A stretch of DNA of 64,000 nt, taken from assembly GCA_021323695.1 (NCBI GenBank), contig JAJPKN010000072.1:62001-126000 (forward strand), in the 5' to 3' direction. The notes under the pieces are model-generated. The model did no database searches and was not told where the DNA came from. It worked only from the letters and a program-made list of their open reading frames with translations. A program made the position numbers and the translations under genes. Shown piece by piece: positions 44,023 through 55,112 of the stretch. Each line of letters opens with the position of its first letter. Within the stretch, counting starts at the first letter, position 1. This DNA comes from Actinomycetota bacterium (GTDB lineage: Bacteria; Actinomycetota; Acidimicrobiia; Acidimicrobiales; Palsa-688).

Positions 44023-44840
44023 AGGTGGAGCCCCTTTTGCAGCATCTCGAGGGAGATGGCCACCAGGACGACGACGAACACCAGGCGGACCGTGCTGCTG
44101 GTCAGCTGGCCGAGCACCCGCGCCCCCACGCTCGCCCCGGCCAGGACGCCGGCGGCGACGGGAGCGGCGATGATGGGGTCGATCTGGCCCCGGATGAAGT
44201 ACACCCCGGCACTGGCGGCGGCGGTGACCCCGATCATGAAGTTGCTGGTGGCCGACGAGACCTTCATGGGCAGGTGCATGGCACTGTCCATGGCCGGCAC
44301 CTTGAGCGCCCCTGAACCGATGCCGAGCAGGGCGCTCACCAGCCCGGCCACGTACATGAGGGCGAGGCCCGGCTTGGTGCCGACGACCTTGTAGGAGATC
44401 TCGCGCCCCTCGGCCGGGTCGTAGTAAGAGCCGTGCAGGCGGAAGTAGTTGGCGATGCGGTCGTGGGAGACAGCCAGGGGCTCGTCCGCATGCCGGCGGT
44501 GGAACGTCGCGAACGAGGAGTAGGCGAGCACGAGCCCGAAGATGACGAACAGGGACCGGGTGGGCAGGACCGTGGTGAGGTAGGCGCCGCTGAGGGCCCC
44601 GGTGGTCGTGGCCACCTCCAAGAACATGCCTGCCCGGAGGTTGGTCATGCGTTCCCTGACGTAAGCGGCGGCGGCGCCGCTGGAGGTGGCGATCACCGAG
44701 ACGATGCTGGCCCCGATGGCCAAGCGGATGTCGACGTGGTAGAGCAAGGTGAGCACCGGGACGATGACCACCCCGCCGCCGAGGCCGACCAGCGACCCGA
44801 GCGCACCGGCGACGACTGAGACCAAGGCCAAGGAGAGCAC
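44019..44840 (-). CDS. TSUP (TauE/SafE) family exporter
   Basis: 273-residue permease with eight or so membrane helices. The two family repeats are visible: GLGGGVVIVPVLTLLYHVDIRLAIG near the N-terminus and GIGSGALKVPAMDSAMHLPMKVSSATS in the second half. A polar loop of about 50 residues (FHRRHADEPLAVSHDRIANYFRLHGSYYDPAEG) separates them. The family exports sulfite, sulfoacetate or other small sulfur or organic anions; the substrate is not fixed by sequence. The promoter 25 bp upstream is overlapped by two operator-like sites, and an XRE-cupin regulator gene precedes it. Confidence 0.9.
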   Translation of the reverse strand: MLSLALVSVVAGALGSLVGLGGGVVIVPVLTLLYHVDIRLAIGASIVSVIATSSGAAAAYVRERMTNLRAGMFLEVATTTGALSGAYLTTVLPTRSLFVIFGLVLAYSSFATFHRRHADEPLAVSHDRIANYFRLHGSYYDPAEGREISYKVVGTKPGLALMYVAGLVSALLGIGSGALKVPAMDSAMHLPMKVSSATSNFMIGVTAAASAGVYFIRGQIDPIIAAPVAAGVLAGASVGARVLGQLTSSTVRLVFVVVLVAISLEMLQKGLHL

Positions 44841-44864
44841 GAAGTCCAGGGGTGTAATAGTACG

Positions 44865-44894
44865 ATTGTACGTACATATGCTTGTACGTGCAAG
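44865..44894 (-). promoter_or_regulatory. TSUP operon promoter overlapped by twin palindromes
   Basis: Read on the minus strand, TTGCAC (44893-44888) and TACAAT (44870-44865) are 17 bp apart, close to a consensus vegetative promoter. CTTGTACGTGCAAG (44881-44894) covers the -35 box, and the perfect palindrome TGTACGTACA (44867-44876) lies between the boxes and over the -10. Their TTGTACGT cores (44866-44873 and 44882-44889) are direct repeats spaced 16 bp. A dimeric repressor binding both would shut the promoter. Confidence 0.65.
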
Positions 44895-44987
44895 TACGGG
44901 CCGGGGGTAGGCCTGGGAGCAGGGTGGCGGCCCTCGGGTAAGCCAGGGCGCAGGGTGGCCCGCCAGGCGGGCCAGGGAGCCGAAGCC

Positions 44988-45965
44988 TCAGGGGTGCGGG
45001 CGCAACGGCGTGTCCCAACCGGGGTCGGCAACCTGCCAGCGGTCGAGGACGAACCAGATGCCTCGCACGGGGCTGGCACCGGCGTTCCAGTACCGGTGCG
45101 GCACGGTGGAGTCGAAGGCCAGGGAGTCGCCCGGCCCGAGCTGGTACTGCTCGAAGCCCAGCTGGACCGAGAGCACCCCCTCGATGATCACGGCGTACTC
45201 CCGCCCGTTGTGACGTATGGCATGGCCCTTGTCGACCGAGCCGCCACCGGGTGCGTAACGGACCTCCATGAACTCGGCGCTGCGCTCGGGGACGGGCATG
45301 AGCAGCTCCCAACGCACGCCGTGGGCCAAGTCGATAGCCCTGCGGTCCGCCTGGCGCAGTATGGCCGGGCTGTCGCCGGCCGGAGGGGGAGCCCCGGGCC
45401 GAGGTGCTGGCCTCGGCGCCTGGGCGGGACCGGGACCGGGCCCCGCGGTGGCCTCCGACGGCGATGGCAGCTGCCCGCCTGGCCAGGGAGCCCCGCCTGG
45501 CCAGGGAGCATGGTCTTCGGGACCGGATCCAAGTGGTGGCGGGGGGCTCCAGACCTCGGCGAACAGCCCGTCGAGCGAGATCTGCAAAGCGGTGCTGATG
45601 TCGTACAACGTGCTCACCGAGGGGTTGGCCCGCCCCCGCTCGATCTGGGAGATCATGCTGGCCGAGCACTCCACCATCCGGGCCAGCTCCCTTACGCTGA
45701 TCCCCCGGGCGAGGCGGGCCCGGCGGATGCGCTCGCCGAGGCCGTCCACGCCGGCGGTGACCTCGCTGGTGCCGGCCAACGCGGCTCTGGTGCCGGGCCG
45801 TGGCTCCGGCCCGCCCTCCGAAGCCCCGCTGGTGGCCTCCTGCAGGTCTGGCGCACCAGCTAGCCCCAGACCGCTTGAGGCCACGGCCGTGATGGTGGCA
45901 GGGCGGCCTGCCCGGCCCTGCCTGGAGTGGCTTTGAACAGGCAGCGCGGAGCGAGCACGGGGCAC
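44988..45965 (-). CDS. XRE-family regulator with C-terminal cupin domain
   Basis: 325 residues. The HTH lies at about 75-130 (IRRARLARGISVRELARMVECSASMISQIERG) and the cupin sensor at about 240-320 (GGGSVDKGHAIRHNGREYAVI...LGPGDSLAFDSTVPHRYWN). Between them is a Pro/Gly/Ala-rich linker of about 70 residues, longer than usual. The first 70 residues are also low-complexity, so translation may start later, for example at a GTG coding for VDGLGERI. The family controls small-molecule, often sulfur or amino-acid, metabolism. It is next upstream of the TSUP operon and is the obvious candidate for binding the TTGTACGT sites. Confidence 0.85.
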   Translation of the reverse strand: MPRARSALPVQSHSRQGRAGRPATITAVASSGLGLAGAPDLQEATSGASEGGPEPRPGTRAALAGTSEVTAGVDGLGERIRRARLARGISVRELARMVECSASMISQIERGRANPSVSTLYDISTALQISLDGLFAEVWSPPPPLGSGPEDHAPWPGGAPWPGGQLPSPSEATAGPGPGPAQAPRPAPRPGAPPPAGDSPAILRQADRRAIDLAHGVRWELLMPVPERSAEFMEVRYAPGGGSVDKGHAIRHNGREYAVIIEGVLSVQLGFEQYQLGPGDSLAFDSTVPHRYWNAGASPVRGIWFVLDRWQVADPGWDTPLRPHP

Positions 45966-46101
45966 TCCCTTGAGGTTAGCAGCACTTCATCGCAGGCAGG
46001 CCAGCCGAGGCGGCGGGCCGGGTGCCTGGGTGGTGTGAAGCAGCCCTGCACAGGCTGGGCCAGTTGGCCTACGGGTGGGCCCGCGGCCCGCCCCAAGGGT
46101 A

Positions 46102-46115
46102 CGAACAAACGTTCG
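46102..46115 (+). promoter_or_regulatory. LexA (SOS) box of uvrA
   Basis: CGAAC-AAAC-GTTCG is a perfect CGAAC-N4-GTTCG palindrome, the actinobacterial/Gram-positive SOS operator. It lies 12 bp before the -10 box, where it would cover the -35 region. Confidence 0.85.
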
Positions 46116-46127
46116 CAGGGGAGCTGG

Positions 46128-46133
46128 TAGCGT
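46128..46133 (+). promoter_or_regulatory. Leaderless-type -10 box of uvrA
   Basis: TAGCGT ends 6 nt before GTG 46140, with no ribosome site. Confidence 0.6.
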
Positions 46134-46139
46134 GGAGCC

Positions 46140-49088
<2,949 letters not shown>

Positions 49089-49098
49089 AGGAGGAGCA

Positions 49099-50145
49099 GT
49101 GGAGTACAGGCAACTGGGGCGGAGCGGGTTGAGGGTCTCGGTCCTGTCCCTGGGGACGATGACCTTTGGCGGTGCGGGCAACTTCGCCGCCGTCGGCCAC
49201 ACCGACTTGGACGAGGCAAGGCGCATCTTGGACCGCTGCCTGGAAGCGGGGGTCAACCTGGTCGACACCGCGGACGTCTATTCCGACGGGGCCTCCGAGG
49301 AGATGGTGGGCGAGGTCACCAAGGGCCGCCGGGAGGACGTGCTGCTGGCGACCAAGTGCCGGTTCCCGACTGAGCCAGGGGCGAACGGCGCCGGCAGCTC
49401 GCGCCACCACATCTTGCGGTCGGCCGAGGCCAGCCTGCGGCGCCTGGGCACGAGCTATATCGACCTCTACCAGCTGCACGGCTGGGACGGCCAGACCGCC
49501 CTGGAGGAGACCCTGAGCACGCTGGACTCCCTGGTCAAAAGCGGCAAGGTCCGCTATGTGGGCTGCTCGAACTACGCCGCCTGGCAACTGATGAAGGCGC
49601 TGGGCACCGCCCGCCAAGGAGGCTGGGAGCCCTTTGTCAGCCACCAGATCTATTGGTCCCTGCTCGGCCGGGACGCCGAGGTGGAACTGGTCCCGGCAGC
49701 CATCGACCAGGGCCTGGGGATCTTGGTCTGGAGCCCCCTGGCTGGGGGGCTGCTCACCGGCAAGTACCGGCGCGACCGCCGGCCGACGTCGGGTGCCCGC
49801 CACCTCACCGACTGGGGCGAGCCTCCCATCTACGACCAGGCCAAGGCTTACGACGTGATCGACGCGGTGGTGGGCGTGGCTGAGGCGCACGGGGCCCCCC
49901 CGGCCCAGGTGGCCCTGGCCTGGTTGCTCAGCCGGCCCGGGGTGACCTCGGCGATAATCGGGGCCCGGGCCGAGGCGCAGGTGAAGGAACTACTGGGCGC
50001 GGCCGACCTGGAGCTGTCCAACGACGAGAAGGAGCGCTTGAGCTCGGTTAGCGCCAACCCCCTGCCGTACCCGTTCTGGCACCAGGCCAAGACGGTGAGC
50101 GACCGGCTGGGGACGGCTGACCGCTCCCTGCTCGGCGGGCGCTAG
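49099..50145 (+). CDS. Aldo/keto reductase
   Basis: 348-residue NADPH-dependent oxidoreductase with a (beta/alpha)8 barrel. Catalytic residues are recognisable: Asp in NLVDTADVYSDG with Tyr four residues on, Lys in LLATKCR and His in YQLHGWD. The C-terminal cofactor-binding segment is SAIIGARAEAQ. A strong AAAGGAGGAG ribosome site ends 2-3 nt before GTG 49099, one of the few classical sites here. It follows uvrA by 10 bp and could be cotranscribed, but substrates of such reductases are not predictable. Confidence 0.92.
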   Translation: MEYRQLGRSGLRVSVLSLGTMTFGGAGNFAAVGHTDLDEARRILDRCLEAGVNLVDTADVYSDGASEEMVGEVTKGRREDVLLATKCRFPTEPGANGAGSSRHHILRSAEASLRRLGTSYIDLYQLHGWDGQTALEETLSTLDSLVKSGKVRYVGCSNYAAWQLMKALGTARQGGWEPFVSHQIYWSLLGRDAEVELVPAAIDQGLGILVWSPLAGGLLTGKYRRDRRPTSGARHLTDWGEPPIYDQAKAYDVIDAVVGVAEAHGAPPAQVALAWLLSRPGVTSAIIGARAEAQVKELLGAADLELSNDEKERLSSVSANPLPYPFWHQAKTVSDRLGTADRSLLGGR

Positions 50146-50161
50146 CCCGGCGGGCACCAGC

Positions 50162-50182
50162 CCGGCGGGTGCCACCCGCCGG
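50162..50182 (+). terminator. Hairpin after the aldo/keto reductase gene
   Basis: CCGGCGGGT and ACCCGCCGG form a perfect 9-bp stem with a 3-nt GCC loop, 16 bp after the stop. There is no T-run, so this would be the U-tract-less type described for actinobacteria, or just a repeat of the CCCGGCGGG motif that recurs around it. Confidence 0.45.
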
Positions 50183-50274
50183 CTCGGGGGCGGCCAGCTC
50201 GGGGGCGTCAGGCCCCGGGGGCGCTGGCGTCGCCGCCCCAGGGCGTCGCTAACGGGCGGGGCTCGACTTTGGGC

Positions 50275-50280
50275 CAGACT
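50275..50280 (+). promoter_or_regulatory. Leaderless-type -10 box of uvrC
   Basis: CAGACT ends 6 nt before GTG 50287, favouring that codon over an in-frame start at 50269 that lies upstream of the box. Confidence 0.4.
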
Positions 50281-50286
50281 GGGGAC

Positions 50287-52272
50287 GTGGTCGAGCGCCC
50301 GCCTGCCGGCACCATCCCTGACGCCCCCGGTTCGTACCTGTTCCGGGACGCCGACGGCCGCGTCATCTACGTGGGCAAGGCCAAGTCGCTGCGCCAGCGC
50401 CTGTCCAACTACTTCGCCAGCCCCACGAGCCTGGCGCCCCGTACCGCTCAGATGGTGGCGTGCGCTCAGAGCGTGGAGTGGATCCAGGTCCGCAACGACG
50501 TGGAGGCCCTCATGCTCGAGTACAGCCTCATCAAGCAGCACAAGCCGCGCTTCAACGTCCGGCTGCGGGACGACAAGAGCTACCCGTTCTTGGTCGTGAC
50601 CCTTTCCGACGAGTGGCCCCGGGCCGCGGTGCGCCGGGGGCGGGCCGGCCCGGGTGGCGACCGCTACTTCGGGCCCTACGCCAACGCCTACGCGATCCGC
50701 GAGACCCTCGACCTGCTGCTGCGCACGTTCCCCATCCGCAGCTGCAGCGACGCCAAGTTCGGCCGCCACCAACGCCAGGGCCGCCCCTGCCTGCTGTACC
50801 ACATAGGCCGTTGCGCCGGGCCGTGCGCCCAGCTAGTGGAGCGGGGCCATTACGACCGGCTGGTGCAGGACTTCGTGGCCTTCATGGAGGGCGACACCGC
50901 ACCCGTCCTGGCCCGCCTGGAGGCCGAGATGCGCGAGGCCGCCGGGAACCTGGAGTTCGAGCTGGCTGCCCGCTTGCGCGACCGGCTGGCGTCGGTGCGC
51001 CGGGCGGTGGAAAAGCAGCAGATGGTGACCGAACGGGCCGAGGACCTGGACTGCTTCGGTGTCGCCGAGGACGAACTGGAGGCGGCGGTGCAGGTGTTTT
51101 ATGTGCGCCGGGGCCGGGTGGTGGGGCGCAAGGGCTTCATCGTGGACAAGGTGGAGGACCTGGGCCAGGCTCAGCTGCTCGCCCACGTCCTCCAGCAGCA
51201 CTACGCCGAGGCGGTCAACGGCGTGCCCCCGCTGGTGCTGGTGCCCGCCGAGGTCGACGAAAAGGAGCTGCTCGAGCGGTGGCTTTCGGGCCTGCGGGCC
51301 GGTGGCCCGGGCCCCGAGCCGGCCCGGGGGGGCCGCTCCGGGCTGGGGGAAGGGGAGTGGTGGGCGGCCACGGGCCGGCGCCGGCCGGAGCGCAGCGTCA
51401 GCCCTCAGGCGGCGGCCGGCAGCCGGGCCCGGCTCCACGTCCCCCAGCGGGGCGACAAAAAGGCCCTGCTGGCGATGGTGGCCAAGAACGCTGCCGAGCA
51501 ACTGGCGGCTCACCGGCTCAAGCGCTCGGCCGACCACAATGCCCGGGCGCGGGCGCTGAACGCCCTCCAACAGGTCCTGGGCCTGCCCGAAGCCCCCCTC
51601 CGCATCGAGTGCTACGACATGAGCCACCTGCAGGGGAGCGACTACGTGGGGTCTATGGTGGTGATGGAAGACGGCCTCCCGCGTCCCTCGGAGTACAAGC
51701 GCTTCAAGGTGCGCAGCGTACCTGGCAACGACGACTACGCCGCCATGGAAGAGGTGCTGTCCCGCCGCCTGCGTGCCTACCTGGAAGAAAGGGCCCTGCC
51801 CGTGGCCGAGCGCAAGCGGCGGTTTTCCTACCCTCCCCAGCTGCTGCTGGTGGACGGGGGCCGTGGCCAGTTGAACGTCGCCCTGCGGGTGCTCGCCCAG
51901 CTGGGGCTGTCCGAGGAGATCCCGGCCGCAGCGCTGGCCAAGCAGTTCGAGGAGGTGTACCTGCCTGGCCGGCCCGAGCCGCTGCGGGTGCCGAGGGGCT
52001 CGGAGGCCCTGTACCTGCTCCAGCAGGTACGTGACGAGGCCCACCGCTTCGCCATCGGCTACCACCGCAAGCTGCGGGCCAAGCGGATGACCGCGTCCGT
52101 GCTCGACGGGGTCCGGGGCCTGGGGCCGGCCCGCCGCCAGCGCTTGCTGGCGCACCTGGGCAGCGTGAAGGCGGTCAAGGAGGCTTCCCGTCAGCGCCTG
52201 GCCGAGGTGCCCGGCCTGCCCCCGGCGGTGGCGGACGCCCTGTGGGAAAAGATCCACGGGGTGCCGGCATGA
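50287..52272 (+). CDS. uvrC: Excinuclease ABC subunit C
   Basis: 661-residue dual-incision nuclease. The N-terminal GIY-YIG domain reads PGSYLFRDADGRVIYVGKAKSLRQRL. A Cys-rich segment (CSDAKFGRHQRQGRPCLLYHIGRCAGPC) and a UVR motif (about 205-240, MREAAGNLEFELAARLRDRL) follow, then the RNase H-like nuclease (IECYDMSHLQGSDYVGSMV) and C-terminal helix-hairpin-helix repeats (LGPARRQRLLAHLGS). An Arg/Gly-rich insertion (about residues 340-385) separates the halves. Its stop overlaps the next ATG (ATGA), starting the uvrC-methyltransferase-rapZ-yvcK operon. Confidence 0.97.
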   Translation: MVERPPAGTIPDAPGSYLFRDADGRVIYVGKAKSLRQRLSNYFASPTSLAPRTAQMVACAQSVEWIQVRNDVEALMLEYSLIKQHKPRFNVRLRDDKSYPFLVVTLSDEWPRAAVRRGRAGPGGDRYFGPYANAYAIRETLDLLLRTFPIRSCSDAKFGRHQRQGRPCLLYHIGRCAGPCAQLVERGHYDRLVQDFVAFMEGDTAPVLARLEAEMREAAGNLEFELAARLRDRLASVRRAVEKQQMVTERAEDLDCFGVAEDELEAAVQVFYVRRGRVVGRKGFIVDKVEDLGQAQLLAHVLQQHYAEAVNGVPPLVLVPAEVDEKELLERWLSGLRAGGPGPEPARGGRSGLGEGEWWAATGRRRPERSVSPQAAAGSRARLHVPQRGDKKALLAMVAKNAAEQLAAHRLKRSADHNARARALNALQQVLGLPEAPLRIECYDMSHLQGSDYVGSMVVMEDGLPRPSEYKRFKVRSVPGNDDYAAMEEVLSRRLRAYLEERALPVAERKRRFSYPPQLLLVDGGRGQLNVALRVLAQLGLSEEIPAAALAKQFEEVYLPGRPEPLRVPRGSEALYLLQQVRDEAHRFAIGYHRKLRAKRMTASVLDGVRGLGPARRQRLLAHLGSVKAVKEASRQRLAEVPGLPPAVADALWEKIHGVPA

Positions 52273-53192
52273 GCTACCTGCACGACCCCGCCGACGCCCT
52301 GCCGGCCGAGACCAGCCAGCTGTGGGAGCACAACGCCCGGTGGTGGCAGGAGGCCTTCACCGAGGGGGCAGACCCCGAGTACGAAGAGCAGATCGTCCCC
52401 ATGCTGGAGGCCGAGCTCGCTCGCCTGCGCCCTTCCTGCCTGCTCGACATCGGCTGCGGCGAGGGGCAGCTGTGCCGGGTGGCGGCCCGGGTGGGGGCCG
52501 AGGGGGCCCCGGTGGGGGCCGGAGCGGCTGGCCTGGGGGCGGGGACGGTGCCGTTGCGGGTGGTGGGGCTGGACCCCACTTTGGCCCAGCTGGAGGTGGC
52601 CGCCCAGCGCCAGGTGCCCGGCTTGCCCGTGGGCCTCGTGCGGGGCGAAGCGGCCTCGCTACCTTTCCCCGACGGCTGCTTCGACGTGGCCCTGGCCTGC
52701 TTGGTCTTCGAGCACATCGAAGGCGCAGACCAGGCCATCTCCGAGGTGGGCAGGGTGCTGCGGCCGGGAGGTGCCTTCCTGCTCTTCCTCAACCACCCCC
52801 TGCTCCAGGCTCCCGGCAGCGGCTGGGTGGACGACCAGATCCTGGGCGAGCAGTACTGGCGCATCGGCCCGTACCTGGTCGAGCACCACTCAGTGGAAGA
52901 AGTGGCCAAGGACGTGTGGATCCCCTTTGTGCACCGGCCGCTTTCGTCCTACCTGAACGCCATGGCCGCGGCCGGGCTGTACGTGACGGCCATGCACGAG
53001 CCGGCACCGCCCGGGGGCTTCCTGGCCCGGGCAGGCGAGTACGCGGAGGCGGCCGCCTTCCCCCGCCTGGCCTTCCTGCGGGCCGAGAAGCTGGCCGTGC
53101 CCGACAGGTCGGCCCCACCGCCCCGGGGGGTTGCCCGGCCGACCGGGGCCGGCGGGCCCTGGGCGGCACCCACCGGCCCGGGCCCACAATAG
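52269..53192 (+). CDS. Class I SAM-dependent methyltransferase
   Basis: 307 residues with a Rossmann-fold methyltransferase core: motif I LLDIGCGEGQLCRVA (about residues 57-71), motif II-like VVGLDPTLAQLEVA after a Gly/Ala-rich insertion, and DVALACLVFEHIEGADQAISEVGRVLRPGG (motifs IV-V), the usual form of small-molecule (UbiE/Coq5-like) methyltransferases. The C-terminal 40 residues are Pro/Gly/Ala-rich. It is translationally coupled between uvrC and rapZ; such a gene is not part of the textbook cluster, so its substrate and role are unknown. Confidence 0.88.
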   Translation: MSYLHDPADALPAETSQLWEHNARWWQEAFTEGADPEYEEQIVPMLEAELARLRPSCLLDIGCGEGQLCRVAARVGAEGAPVGAGAAGLGAGTVPLRVVGLDPTLAQLEVAAQRQVPGLPVGLVRGEAASLPFPDGCFDVALACLVFEHIEGADQAISEVGRVLRPGGAFLLFLNHPLLQAPGSGWVDDQILGEQYWRIGPYLVEHHSVEEVAKDVWIPFVHRPLSSYLNAMAAAGLYVTAMHEPAPPGGFLARAGEYAEAAAFPRLAFLRAEKLAVPDRSAPPPRGVARPTGAGGPWAAPTGPGPQ

Positions 53193-53196
53193 GACC

Positions 53197-54051
53197 GTGG
53201 CCGAGATCGTAGTGGTGGCCGGCATGTCCGGGGCGGGGCGCTCGCAGGCCGGCGCCGCCCTGGAGGACCTGGGGTGGTACGTGATGGACAACATCCCCAC
53301 CGCCTTGTTGACCAAGGTGGCTGACTTGGTGGCCGAGGCCGGCCCGTCCGTGCGCCGGGTGGCGCTGGTGGTGGGGCGCCATGCTGAGCAGCTGAGCGAG
53401 ATGCAAGCCGCGATCGACCAGTTGCGTTCGGCCGGCCGGGGCCTGCAGGTGCGGGTGCTGTTCCTGGAAGCTTCCGACGAGGTGCTGGTGCGCCGCTTCG
53501 AGGGCACCCGCCGGCGCCACCCGATGGGAGGGGACGGCGTGGCTGAGGCCATCGCCGGCGAACGGGCCAGGCTGGCCCGGATCAAAGAGCAGGCCGATGT
53601 GGTCATCGACACCAGCGAACTGAACGTCCACCAGCTCCGGGAGCGCCTGTTCGACCTGTTCGGGGGCGAGGAGGCGGCCACCATGCAGGTGCTGGTGCTC
53701 AGCTTCGGCTTCAAGCACGGGGTGCCGCTCGATGCCGACAACGTCTTCGACGTACGTTTCCTCCCCAACCCTCACTGGGTGGAAGCGATCCGGCCCCTCA
53801 CCGGGCTCGACGAACCGGTGCGCCACTATGTCCTGAGCCAGCCCGAGGCTCACGAGTTCCTGGCCCGGGCGGAGCACCTGCTCAGGTTCCTGCTGCCCGC
53901 GTACGTGAAGGAAGGCAAGTCCTACCTGACCATCGCGGTGGGCTGCACCGGGGGCCGGCACCGCAGCGTGGTGCTGGCCGAAGAGCTGGCCGCTCGCCTG
54001 AGGGCCCTGGGCTACAACCCGAGCACCATCCACCGGGACGTCCAGCGGTGA
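53197..54051 (+). CDS. rapZ: RNase adapter/nucleotide-binding protein RapZ (YvcJ)
   Basis: 284-residue P-loop protein. Walker A-like GMSGAGRSQAG is at residues 9-19 with Arg where most NTPases have Lys. The C-terminal domain contains FGFKHGVP and GCTGGRHRSV, diagnostic of the family. In E. coli RapZ guides RNase E to a small RNA for glucosamine-6-phosphate control; in Gram-positives YvcJ hydrolyses GTP and has envelope-linked roles. GTG 53197 follows a CACAAT hexamer by 6 nt, so a secondary promoter may exist. The stop overlaps yvcK (GTGA). Confidence 0.95.
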   Translation: MAEIVVVAGMSGAGRSQAGAALEDLGWYVMDNIPTALLTKVADLVAEAGPSVRRVALVVGRHAEQLSEMQAAIDQLRSAGRGLQVRVLFLEASDEVLVRRFEGTRRRHPMGGDGVAEAIAGERARLARIKEQADVVIDTSELNVHQLRERLFDLFGGEEAATMQVLVLSFGFKHGVPLDADNVFDVRFLPNPHWVEAIRPLTGLDEPVRHYVLSQPEAHEFLARAEHLLRFLLPAYVKEGKSYLTIAVGCTGGRHRSVVLAEELAARLRALGYNPSTIHRDVQR

Positions 54052-55007
54052 GCGGCGGGGGCGCCCAGGCACCGTCGGGCGGGCCTCGGGTGGTCGCCCT
54101 GGGCGGGGGCCACGGCTTGGCCACCACCCTTTCGGCCGCCCAGCGCTACGCGTCGGGGCTGACCGCAGTGGTGTCCGTGGCCGACGACGGGGGGTCCAGC
54201 GGCCGCCTGCGGGAGGTCTGGGACGGCCCGGCACCCGGTGACGTGAGGCGCTGCTTGCTGGCACTGGCAGACGGGCGGCCGGGCGGGCCGGCGGCCGCTA
54301 CCTGGGTGCGGGCCCTGGACTACCGGTTCTCCAAGGGCGAGCTGGCCGGCCACTCGCTGGGCAACCTGGTCCTGGTCGGCCTCGCCGAGACGCTGGGGGA
54401 CTTCGCCGCCGCCACCGAGGTGCTGGGCCAGCTGTTGGGGGTGAAGGCACGGGTCTTGCCCGCCACCTCGTCCGCGGTCAGCCTGCGGGCGGAGGTGGCC
54501 GAGGCCGACGGGCAGGCGAGCAGGGTCGTCTGCGGCCAGTCCAGCATCGCCCACGCCCCGGGCCGGGTGCAGCGGGTCTGGCTCGAGCCGGCCGAGCCCC
54601 GGGCCGGCCCGGCGGTGGCCGAAGCCATAGCCTCGGCCGACCAGGTGGTGATCGGCCCCGGCTCGCTGTTCACCAGCATCCTGGCCACCTGTTTGGTGCC
54701 GGAGGTGAGGTCGGCCTTGGCCGCCCGCCGGGGCGGCCGGGTGTACGTGTGCAACCTGCGGCCCCAGGACGCCGAGACCCTGGGCTTCGACGCCGATGCC
54801 CACCTGGACGCCCTGGCCAGCCACGGGGTCGACTTCGACGTGGCCGTCTTCGACCCGGCGACCGAGGTAGGGGCACCGGCCCGCTCAGCACGGGCCCGCT
54901 CAGCCGGCCACCCCGCGGTGGTGACAGCCGACCTGGCTCGGCCCAACGGGCACTCCCATGACCCCGAGCGGCTGGCCAAGGTCCTGGCCGCGTTGGCTCC
55001 CGCCTGA
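54048..55007 (+). CDS. yvcK: Gluconeogenesis factor YvcK/CofD-like
   Basis: 319-residue CofD-fold protein binding UDP-sugars, needed for envelope homeostasis on gluconeogenic carbon in Bacillus and mycobacteria. The N-terminus has VVALGGGHGLATTLSA and VSVADDGGSSGRLR; VIGPGSLFTSILATCLVPEV and YVCNLRPQDAET follow. The normal third gene of this cluster in actinobacteria, the sporulation/division regulator whiA, is absent: a radical-SAM gene follows after 105 bp. The GTG start overlaps the rapZ stop. Confidence 0.94.
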   Translation: MSGGGAQAPSGGPRVVALGGGHGLATTLSAAQRYASGLTAVVSVADDGGSSGRLREVWDGPAPGDVRRCLLALADGRPGGPAAATWVRALDYRFSKGELAGHSLGNLVLVGLAETLGDFAAATEVLGQLLGVKARVLPATSSAVSLRAEVAEADGQASRVVCGQSSIAHAPGRVQRVWLEPAEPRAGPAVAEAIASADQVVIGPGSLFTSILATCLVPEVRSALAARRGGRVYVCNLRPQDAETLGFDADAHLDALASHGVDFDVAVFDPATEVGAPARSARARSAGHPAVVTADLARPNGHSHDPERLAKVLAALAPA

Positions 55008-55097
55008 GCCCTCGCTGAGCACCGTGGCTTGGTGCCCGGGGGCGGCCATGGGTGGCGGTCGTGGCCTGGCGCCCGGGTGGGGGCGGCCCCGGTGCGC

Positions 55098-55103
55098 TAT
55101 TGT
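55098..55103 (+). promoter_or_regulatory. Leaderless-type -10 box of the DUF512 gene
   Basis: TATTGT ends 9 nt before ATG 55113. Confidence 0.45.
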
Positions 55104-55112
55104 AGAGCGGCC

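Noticed and set aside
44866-44889. TTGTACGT direct repeats as insertion-sequence ends
   Set aside because: They are 16 bp apart, overlap a promoter and have no transposase nearby; operator sites explain them better.
43576-45669. A 697-residue minus-strand reading frame
   Set aside because: Only its last 148 codons (the DUF1634 protein) look real; the rest shadows the TSUP exporter and XRE-cupin genes and is Arg/Pro/Gly-rich noise.
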